Shown here in pieces: positions 1 through 6,430 of a stretch of DNA of 14,670 nucleotides. Origin of the DNA: JBJXHG01 sp046160865 (GTDB lineage Bacteria > Planctomycetota > UBA1135 > GCA-002686595); NCBI GenBank assembly GCA_046160865.1, contig JBJXHG010000106.1, forward strand, positions 1 to 14,670, read 5' to 3'. Every line of letters starts with the position of its first letter. The stretch's first letter is position 1. The notes beneath the pieces were generated by a model. It was given only the letters and a program-made list of their open reading frames with translations, ran no database searches and was not told where the DNA came from. The position numbers and the translations under genes are program-made.

Positions 1-14
1 AGATCGTCGTCGCT

Positions 15-105
15 GGCAAGGCGCGAGGGTGCAGGCAACCTGTCAGGTTTCCGAACCCGAGCAACGCCGCCAGCGCAGAGGAGATCGAGCTTGGTGAGAG
101 CGAAC
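15..105. repeat. Possible decayed copy of the foldback repeat
   Basis: This stretch shares ordered short blocks with the foldback element at 14043-14232. They are GGCAAGGCG at 15-23 (compare 14100-14108), ACCTGTCAGGT at 38-48 (compare 14133-14143), CAACGCCG at about 63-70, and TGGTGAGA at about 94-101. The central block here is AACCTGTCAGGTT, itself an inverted repeat, where the better copy has GACCTGTCAGGTC. The order matches but the arms between the blocks are poorly conserved and shorter, so homology is not certain. No coding frame is recognised before 157. Confidence 0.25.
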
Positions 106-156
106 TTCTGACTCAGGACACTAGCGACGGACGTGGCGTAGACTCCGCACTCGAGC

Positions 157-1912
157 ATGCATTCGAACTCGTGCGCGCCCGCCTGGAGCCGCTGGGCCGC
201 GATCGCGGGGCTCGTCGTCGCGGTGACGTTCGGCGCGTGCGTGCGGCTCCACGGGATCGCGAGCGTGTTGCCGTACGGCGTGGAGAGCGACGGCAAGATC
301 CTCCCCGCGCAAGTGGAGGACATCCGCCGCGGTCGCACGGACGCGCCGAGCGACGAGTGGCAGTTCTACCCGCACCTCGTCGCACACGTCGCGGCGCTCT
401 TTCCGGCGAGCGCCGCGCGTGCGCCCGAATCGGCGAGCCTGCACGAGCACTTGGCCGCGGCACGCGCGCCGATCGAGGACGTGCGCCGCGCCGTCGCATG
501 GCTCTCACTCGTCGCCATTCCCGCGACGTGGTTGCTCGCGCGCGCTTTCCTGGGCCCGCTCGGTGCGTGGATCGCGGCGATGGGCGTCGCGTCGAGCTTG
601 CTTTCCGTGTGGTTCGCGCAGCAAGCGCGACCGCACGCGCCGGCAGCCGCGCTCGTCGTGCTCGCGCTGTGGACGTGCGTGCGGCTGCGTCGCGTGCCGA
701 CGCTCGTCCGCGGCCTGCGGCCTCGCGATCGGCGCGTTGCAGAGCGGGCTCGCCGTGCTCGGCGCGCTCGTCGCCGCGCACGCGTTCGGCGAGCGCGCCG
801 ACCCACGACCACGCGCATGGTCGCGCAACGCGGCACGGATGCTCGCATCGCTCGCGATCGCGGCGTTCGTCGGTGCGCTGTTCCAGCCGCGCGCCGATCT
901 TCACACAGTGCCCGTCGAGGTGGCCGGGCTCGGCTACCGCGGCACGTCGTTCGAGTTCTACGGACACAGCGTGCTCCTCGGACTGTTCGACGGCGGAGGC
1001 TTCAGGACGGTTGCGGAGACGCTCTGGATCTTCGAGCCGCAGTGGCTCGTGCTCGGGGCGCTCGCGCTCGTGCCGTGGCAGCGTTCGAGCGCGACATGCG
1101 CGCGTGACACGCGCGCGAAGGCGCGCGACGTGTGGATCGTGCTCGCGTACGCGGTGCCCTACGCGCTCGCGATCGGCATGTACGCGCGCACGTTCGAGCG
1201 CTTCGTGCTCCCGCTCGTGCCGCTCGTCGTGATCCTCGGCGCCGCCTTCGCCGAGCGTGTGCTCGAGCACGCGCCCGGCGCACGCGCACGCACGGCGCTC
1301 GCGGCGGCCGTGCTCGCGATCACGGTCGCGGCACCGGCGGCGGCCGCCGTGCTGCTCGCACGCGTGCGCGGCGCGGAGGACACGCCGACTCGTGCGGCGC
1401 AGTGGATCCGGACGCACCTCGACCCGAACGACGACCGTGTGCTGCTCGTTCCGTACCTCGACCTGCCGCTCGTGCGGAACGAGCGCGCACTCGTGGAAGG
1501 CACGAAGACCGGCTGGGCGACGCCGTGGCGCGCGTACCAGCAGAGCTTCGCCGAGCCGCTCGCGACGGACACGGGCTACGCGCTGCACGACCTCTCGCGC
1601 GCCAGCGCCGACGCGCGCGCGCAGCTCGCGAGCGATCCGGTCGCGCACTTCCGAGCGCTCGGAATGCGCTACGTCGCGATCGCGCTGCCGTATTTCTCCG
1701 CCGACGAGCCGACGATCGGCCACTACCACCGCGCGTTGCGCCGCGATGCCGAGCGCGTCGTGCGCGTGACGTCCGGGCGGCACGAATCCGAGGCGGATGT
1801 CGCGCTCGAGTTCGAGTACGGCGCGCGTCCGTATCCCGCGCCGCTCGCGTGGCTGCTCGCGTCGTGGTTCGAAGCGCCGGGCCCGGTGATCGAGATCTAC
1901 CGGCTGCCGTGA
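157..1912 (+). pseudogene. GT-C (PMT/ArnT-like) membrane glycosyltransferase paralogue, frameshifted
   Basis: The product is a multi-pass membrane protein resembling the GT39/ArnT-like branch of the GT-C glycosyltransferases, which transfer sugars from polyprenyl-phosphate donors on the outer face of the membrane. It begins at ATG 157, which is forced by an in-frame TAG at 139. The first frame runs to about codon 183: a membrane segment near residues 12-29, an acidic first loop (VESDGK, 42-47) and AQQARPHA. Near 690-720 the similarity to the paralogue at 2468-4240 jumps to the next frame, resuming at LAIGALQSGLAVL and running to the TGA at 1910-1912. The shift corresponds to one extra base or a deletion such as two bases; the second frame also lacks about four codons relative to the paralogue here. 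Joined, the two parts give about 585 residues, matching the 590 of the paralogue. A sequencing error could also explain it. The acceptor and sugar cannot be read from sequence. Confidence 0.7.
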
Positions 1913-1983
1913 CGCATCCGATCGATGCGAAGGGCCGGTAGGTCTCCACGACGGGACCGATCGCCGCCCGCGGCTTCGCAGTT

Positions 1984-2158
1984 AGCACATTTCTCCCCGC
2001 GCCCTGCTGCGGCCGCGCCAACTCGCACGGAGTGGCGTTGTTGGATCGGAATCGATTCTCGCGGACCTTCCAGGTCACCTCCGGTCGATTCCGATGCAAC
2101 GCCGTGCTCCGAGCGCGCTGGCGCAACCTCGCGACGGACGTGGAGAGAAATGCGGGCT
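1984..2158 (-). repeat. Foldback repeat, copy A (inverted relative to copy B)
   Basis: This is a 175-bp imperfect long inverted repeat. Its left end (CATTTCTCCCCGCGCC) and right end (GGACGTGGAGAGAAATGC) pair with each other, as do inner blocks GGATCGGAATCGATT and GGTCGATTCCGATGCAAC. The tip is GACCT-TCC-AGGTC, centred at 2070. Read in reverse complement it matches copy B at 14043-14232 along its whole length, for example GCGTTGCATCGGAATCGACC. It is more diverged from perfect pairing than copy B. It starts 71 bp after the stop of the frameshifted glycosyltransferase. It carries no credible gene of its own. Confidence 0.8.
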
Positions 2159-2160
2159 CG

Positions 2161-2323
2161 CGCTTCGAGCGCGACGCCGACGAGGTAGCGCGCGCCGAGC
2201 GCGTGGAAGTGCGCGATCGAAGCGCGCGAGCAAGTACGCGTTGCGCACCCCGTCGACGAAGCGCAGCGGCTCCTGCCCAGTGCGGCGGCTGGAATCGTCC
2301 TGGAGGGATTCGTACCCGCTCGT
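2161..2323 (-). pseudogene. Remnant resembling the C-terminal region of the GT-C paralogues
   Basis: On the minus strand a frame reading SGYESLQDDSSRR and DGVRNAYLLA shifts near 2215-2225 into another frame reading IAHFHALGARYLVGVAL. The frameshifted glycosyltransferase has TGYALHDLSRA and then VAHFRALGMRYVAIAL in the same order and at similar spacing, so this looks like a broken third paralogue in opposite orientation. The resemblance stops within a few codons of the end of foldback copy A (2158). The frame stays open upstream to about 2437 with no recognisable similarity. The match is short and judged by eye, so chance similarity or another protein family remains possible. Nothing else was recognised between 2324 and the start at 2468. 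Confidence 0.35.
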
Positions 2324-2467
2324 TTCGGCGCGGGCGGCGTGTGTCGCCACGGCGCCCGTGAGCGCGAGCTCGGCAAGGCGCGCGTCGGCCCGCCGATCCG
2401 CACGCGCTCGCGCGTCACGTCGCGACGGTGCGGGCTGCTACACTCCCGCCGCATCGGCCCCGTCACG

Positions 2468-4240
2468 ATGGAATCCCCTCGAGTGCGACTGCGTGGACTC
2501 GGCTGGATCGTGTTGCTCGCACTCGCTGCGACCCTTCGACTCGGCAGCGTCGATTTCCTCCTGCCGCACGTCTCCGAGCCCGACGGCGTCGTGCTCACGA
2601 CGCAGGTCGAGCTGCTCGAGACGGGCGCTGCGCATCCGGAGCGCGAGCTCAACTACGGCTTCTATCCGCTGCTCGTCGCCGGCCTGACGGTGGCGGCGAC
2701 GAGCCCGGGTGCCGTGCCGCCGCCGGACGCGCCGCTCGCCGAGCACTTGCGCGCCGCGTCGGACCGCCACGTGCGGATCCGAGTCGTCGTCGCGCTGCTC
2801 TCGCTCCTCGCGGTGCCGGCGACGTGGCTCGTCGCGCGCCGTTTGCTCGGCGCAGGCGGTGCGTGGATCGCCGCTGCGTTCGTGTCGCTGAGCTTCCTCT
2901 CGCTGTGGTTCGCGCAGCAAGCGCGCCCGCACGCCGCGGCGACGAGCTTCGCGTGCATCGCCGTGCTCGCGGCACTGCGCCTCGCGAGTCACGGTCGTCC
3001 CATCGACTACGTGGCTTGCGGCCTGGCGGCCGCGCTCGCGATCGGGTCGCTGCAGAGCGGTCTCGCGGTGCTCGTGCCGTGCGCGGCCGCTTTCTTCCTG
3101 CGCAGCGAGCGCGCGCGTGTGACGAGTGGCTGGTGGTCTTTGGCGACGCTCGCGATCGTCGTCGCGAGCGTGCCGCTCTTCTATCCGTTCTTGTTCGCGC
3201 AGAGCCAGGGCAAGGACGCAGCGCAACTCGCCGTCGACGCATCGACGCTCAACTTGTCGGGGCACCTCGTCGCGCTCGGGCTCTTCAACGGCGCCGGTTT
3301 CGCGAAGGTCTACGACGCGCTGCGCGGCTACGAGCCGTGGATGAGCGCGCTCGGAGCCGCGGGCATCGTGCTCGCGCTCGCCGCAGCGGTCGGACGACGC
3401 CGGGATGCGCGCGCGACCGCGGGCGATCGGGAGACGGACGAGCGCGAAGCACGGCGCGCGCTGCTCGTCGTCCTCGCGTACGCGCTCCCGTACCTCATCG
3501 CGATCGGCCTCTACCAGCGCACGTACCAGCGCTTCGCGTTGCCGCTCGTCCCGTTCCTCGCGTGCGCTGCCGCGTACGCGGTCTTGCGCGGAGCGAGCCT
3601 GCTGCGCTTGCGCTCGCACGTCGCGTTCGGCGCGTTCGCGCTCCTCTGCCTCGCGCCGCAAGGTGCAGCGGCGCTCGCGCTCGCGAGACTGCGCAGCGCG
3701 CCCGACACGTGCGATCGCCTCGCCGATTGGATGCGTGCGCAGACGAGGGCAAGCCTCGGTCGCGTCGCGATCCTGCCGACCGTCGACGTTCCGCTCGTGC
3801 GCAGCCCGCGTGCGATGCACGAGCGTGATCCCGGCATCGATGCGCGCATCAGCCCGTGGTACGGCTACCAAACGCGACATGCGCTGGGCGAGCATCCCGG
3901 CGCTACGTTCGACATCGCGACGATGCCGATGTACGCGCCCGGCGCGCGCGAGGCGATCCTCGCGGATCCCGATGCCTACGTGCGCGGCCTCGGCGCGGAC
4001 ACCGCGGTGATCGAGGTGTTCGAGCATCGCGCCGTGCTCGCGGCCGTGCGCGACGCGCTCGCGCGCAACGGTCGTCTCGTCCAGAGCTTCTCGCCGGATC
4101 CAGGTGGGGCAGGGTGGCTGTTCACGCTCGCGTACCAGGACGACGAGTTCCCGCGCTTCGTGCCGTGGATGTGGCGCGTGCTGCGCGCGCGGAGCGCCGG
4201 CCCGCCGATCGAGGTGTACGCGCTGGGGGGAGTGCGGTGA
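2468..4240 (+). CDS. GT-C family (PMT/ArnT-like) membrane glycosyltransferase
   Basis: This is an intact 590-residue multi-pass membrane protein of the GT39/ArnT-like type, expected to move a sugar from a lipid-phosphate carrier to a protein, lipid or glycan on the outer side of the cytoplasmic membrane. The first membrane segment is at about 11-28. It is followed by an acidic loop (SEPDG, 36-40) where the family keeps its catalytic acid, a conserved AQQARPHA (149-156), several hydrophobic segments to about 405, and a soluble C-terminal domain. The YQRTYQRFALPLVP block (349-362) is also present in the upstream paralogue as YARTFERFVLPLVP. ATG 2468 was chosen because the frame upstream reads as arginine-rich non-coding sequence and the first membrane segment follows directly. 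No Shine-Dalgarno is visible. Identity between the two paralogues is moderate, so the duplication is old. The specific substrate is unknown. Confidence 0.8.
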   Translation: MESPRVRLRGLGWIVLLALAATLRLGSVDFLLPHVSEPDGVVLTTQVELLETGAAHPERELNYGFYPLLVAGLTVAATSPGAVPPPDAPLAEHLRAASDRHVRIRVVVALLSLLAVPATWLVARRLLGAGGAWIAAAFVSLSFLSLWFAQQARPHAAATSFACIAVLAALRLASHGRPIDYVACGLAAALAIGSLQSGLAVLVPCAAAFFLRSERARVTSGWWSLATLAIVVASVPLFYPFLFAQSQGKDAAQLAVDASTLNLSGHLVALGLFNGAGFAKVYDALRGYEPWMSALGAAGIVLALAAAVGRRRDARATAGDRETDEREARRALLVVLAYALPYLIAIGLYQRTYQRFALPLVPFLACAAAYAVLRGASLLRLRSHVAFGAFALLCLAPQGAAALALARLRSAPDTCDRLADWMRAQTRASLGRVAILPTVDVPLVRSPRAMHERDPGIDARISPWYGYQTRHALGEHPGATFDIATMPMYAPGAREAILADPDAYVRGLGADTAVIEVFEHRAVLAAVRDALARNGRLVQSFSPDPGGAGWLFTLAYQDDEFPRFVPWMWRVLRARSAGPPIEVYALGGVR

Positions 4241-4250
4241 CCTGCGGCGG

Positions 4251-4268
4251 GAGCGTGTGCTCACGCTC
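4251..4268 (+). terminator. Possible terminator hairpin after the GT-C gene
   Basis: GAGCGTG and CACGCTC form a perfect 7-bp stem around a TGCT loop, starting 10 bp after the TGA of the glycosyltransferase. There is no run of T after it, so it is at best a weak or factor-assisted terminator. Confidence 0.3.
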
Positions 4269-4299
4269 ACGCGTTCCGGCGTCGAATGGCGCGCCGCTC

Positions 4300-4329
4300 T
4301 CGACAGACACGCAAGCGCGCCACTACGCT
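4300..4329 (+). promoter_or_regulatory. Candidate promoter giving a leaderless transcript
   Basis: TCGACA at 4300-4305 (five of six to TTGACA) is followed after 18 bp by TACGCT at 4324-4329. Only 8 bases separate this -10-like box from ATG 4338, so transcription would begin at or beside the start codon and the mRNA would have no leader. The same -10-like hexamer occurs in the candidate promoter at 8741-8769. Only three of six -10 positions match TATAAT, so this is tentative. Confidence 0.35.
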
Positions 4330-4337
4330 CTGCCGCG

Positions 4338-4463
4338 ATGACTCGACACTCGATCACTGCGGCGTTCCTGCTCGCGCTCGCGCGCGCGAGCTTCGGGCAG
4401 AGCACGACGGCTCCCGTGCAAGAGGGTCCGCCCGTCGAGCCGGCTTCCGAAGTACCGTCGTGA
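4338..4463 (+). pseudogene. Signal-peptide start of the barrel protein, cut off by TGA
   Basis: ATG 4338 opens a 41-codon frame beginning with a good secretion signal: a short charged start (MTRH), a hydrophobic core (AAFLLALARA) and an ASFGQ cleavage-like site near residue 20, then a Pro/Glu-rich linker. It ends at TGA 4461-4463, and a second in-frame TGA follows at 4470-4472. The same frame then stays open through the 4518-5042 gene. This is most simply the exported N-terminus of that protein, separated from it by two stops. The +1-shifted frame is open across the stops, so a pair of compensating indels could also connect the halves. Confidence 0.5.
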
Positions 4464-4517
4464 CCGTTGTGACCCGGTGAGGGAGCGCCGGTCCGTGGGG
4501 CCGACGGAAACATCGAG

Positions 4518-5042
4518 ATGCGGCGCTGGACCGCGTCGTTGCGCGCCATCGAAGGCATCGAGGCGGATCGCGCGCGCCTGCGCATGACGCTCGCCTATCG
4601 CTTCAGCGACGACGTCCAGGCCGGGATCGAGCTCAATCCGCTCGCGCCGGACATCGGGCCGATCGCGAACTGGCGCGCGCTGCGCGAGACGGGCGCGCGG
4701 CCGGCGCTCATCTTCGGCACGTCGTCGGATCGCATCGGCACGCCGCACGGACGTGCGATCTACGGGACGCTCTCCAAGGACCTCGAAGCCTGGACGAAGC
4801 TGCCGGTCGCGCCGTACGCGGGCGCTTCGTTCGGCACGTACGACGACGAGCTCGTGCCGATCGGCGGCATTGTCGTGCGCTGGGCGGAGCGTTTCTCCAC
4901 GACGAGCTTGTACGACGGGCACAACATCCACCACATCGCGAGCTACGCGCGCGACGACGGGATCGCGTTCGGCGTCGTGCTGGCCGAGCAGGACGGCGAG
5001 CACTTCCTCGGGCTCTCGCTGAGCGCGGGCTTCGGGAAGTGA
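4518..5042 (+). CDS. Predicted outer-membrane beta-barrel-like protein, probably lacking its own start
   Basis: The 174-residue frame has alternating polar and hydrophobic strands typical of barrel proteins, such as ADRARLRMTLAYRFSDDVQ, PVAPYAGASFGTYDDELVP and IGGIVVRWAERFSTTSLYDG, and ends in an aromatic strand (LGLSLSAGFGK). The block FGTSSDRIGTPHGRAIYGTL looks like a conserved core. I do not recognise a named family with confidence. ATG 4518 is the first possible start after the TGA at 4470, but it has no clear ribosome binding site, and the protein begins mid-domain without a signal peptide. The real export signal lies in the same frame at 4338-4463. The gene is therefore either a recent pseudogene or affected by an assembly error. 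It ends 7 bp from the convergent flippase gene. Confidence 0.55.
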   Translation: MRRWTASLRAIEGIEADRARLRMTLAYRFSDDVQAGIELNPLAPDIGPIANWRALRETGARPALIFGTSSDRIGTPHGRAIYGTLSKDLEAWTKLPVAPYAGASFGTYDDELVPIGGIVVRWAERFSTTSLYDGHNIHHIASYARDDGIAFGVVLAEQDGEHFLGLSLSAGFGK

Positions 5043-5049
5043 CGCACGC

Positions 5050-6318
5050 TCACAGCGCGACGCCGACGCGTGCCTTGACGAGCACGCGCAAGTACACGAC
5101 CGAGAGCGCGAACGAGATCGCCGTCGCGATGGCCGCACCAGCGATCCCGAAGCGCGGGATCAACAGCGCGTTGCCGATCACGTTCGTGCCGACCGTGAGC
5201 GTCATGTAGAGCGTGTGCGAGCCCGGGAACCCGGCCATCAACAAGGTCTGCGCGAAGGGGATGTAGCCCGACGCGACGACGACGCCGAGCATCAGCCACG
5301 CGAACGACGGATAGCTCGCCGCGAACTCGGGTTTGCCCGTCAGGATGTCGAGCGCGATCGGATACAGCGCGACCGCTGCTGCTCCGGCGACGACCATGCC
5401 CGCGTACGTCCAAAGCTTGCCGCGGCGCACGACGACGGCGAGCTGTGCGCGCTCACCGGCCGCGATGTGCCGCGCGAGGATCGGGTTGTAGACGTTCTGC
5501 AGCACGACGAGCAGCTGGAACACGCCGTCGGCGATCTGCACGGCCCAGGCGTAGATGCCGACCGCGGTGTCGGACAAGTACACGCCGATCATCAGCACGT
5601 CGACGCGCGTGTTGAGCTCGAGCAGCACGCCCGACAGCACGCTCTTCGCGCCGTAGCGCACGTGCTCCGCGCACCAGCTCTTCCAGCCGGCGTCGAACGG
5701 CCACGCGAGCTGCCGCGAGACCTCGACCGCGAGCAGCACGAAGAGCACGCCTTCCGAGATCGTGAACACGATCGCGAGCTCCTCCCCGGGCAAGTCGGCC
5801 AGCACGGCCGCCAGGCAGCCGGCGAAGATCAGCACGTAGCGCAGCGCTTGGTACACCGCGAACGCGCGCATGCGCTGCAAGCCGTTCACCGCCGCGAGCC
5901 CGACCTTGTTCAGCGCGAAGAAGAAGAGTCCCGGCGCGGACACCGCCATGCCGCGCGCGACGCCGGGGCTGTCGAACCACGCCGCGATGGCGTCGCGCGC
6001 GAAGTAGTACGTGGCGCTCGCGGCGAGCGCGATGCCGAGCGTCGGCACCAAGCTGCCGACGAGCACGCGCGAGCGCTGCACGCGATCGTCCGCGTGCTCC
6101 GCGATCGCGCGCAGGACCGAACGGTCGACGCCGCCGACGGCGAGCTGCGACGCGAAGACGTACACCGCGTACACCAGTTGAAAGACACCCAGCGTCGCCT
6201 CGTCGTAGACGCGGCTGATGAGGACGTACAGCCCGAAGCCGCAGACGGTGAGCACCGCCACGCTCGCGTAGTTCCACAGGGCGTCGCGTTGGAACTTGGC
6301 TCGCGGCGCGGAGGGCAT
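5050..6318 (-). CDS. Wzx-like polysaccharide/oligosaccharide flippase
   Basis: This 422-residue integral membrane protein has about twelve hydrophobic segments in the arrangement of the polysaccharide-biosynthesis (RfbX/Wzx) group of the MOP exporters, which flip lipid-linked glycans across the cytoplasmic membrane. Typical features are the N-terminal LWNYASVAVLTVCGFGLYVL segment, SRVYDEATLGVFQLVYAVY (the family pattern of a short loop with Gly before the second helix), the mid-protein LNTRVDVLMIGVYLSDTAVG, and the C-terminal PRFGIAGAAIATAISF. ATG 6318 is used; an upstream in-frame TTG at 6354 would add twelve residues (APAPRGKIAA) that look non-conserved. No strong ribosome binding site precedes either. 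It lies 112 bp after the anchored protein gene on the same strand (76 bp from the TTG). With two GT-C proteins nearby it suggests surface-glycan assembly. Confidence 0.85.
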   Translation of the reverse strand: MPSAPRAKFQRDALWNYASVAVLTVCGFGLYVLISRVYDEATLGVFQLVYAVYVFASQLAVGGVDRSVLRAIAEHADDRVQRSRVLVGSLVPTLGIALAASATYYFARDAIAAWFDSPGVARGMAVSAPGLFFFALNKVGLAAVNGLQRMRAFAVYQALRYVLIFAGCLAAVLADLPGEELAIVFTISEGVLFVLLAVEVSRQLAWPFDAGWKSWCAEHVRYGAKSVLSGVLLELNTRVDVLMIGVYLSDTAVGIYAWAVQIADGVFQLLVVLQNVYNPILARHIAAGERAQLAVVVRRGKLWTYAGMVVAGAAAVALYPIALDILTGKPEFAASYPSFAWLMLGVVVASGYIPFAQTLLMAGFPGSHTLYMTLTVGTNVIGNALLIPRFGIAGAAIATAISFALSVVYLRVLVKARVGVAL

Positions 6319-6430
6319 CGCGGCGATCTTGCCGCGTGGCGCAGGTGCGGACAATGCGGCGGTCCGAGGCGCGTGTTTCGTGCGAGCCCGGTTCTCTCAC
6401 CACAGCCCGCTGCAGACTCGCCGCTCGCGC

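Noticed and set aside
1914..1928. Hairpin GCATC-CGATC-GATGC just after the frameshifted GT-C gene
   Set aside because: Short stem, no T-run, and GATC/CGAT-rich palindromes are common at this base composition.
2339..2467. Upstream extension of the intact GT-C gene
   Set aside because: Those 43 codons are arginine-rich with no similarity to the paralogue, whose start aligns with ATG 2468.
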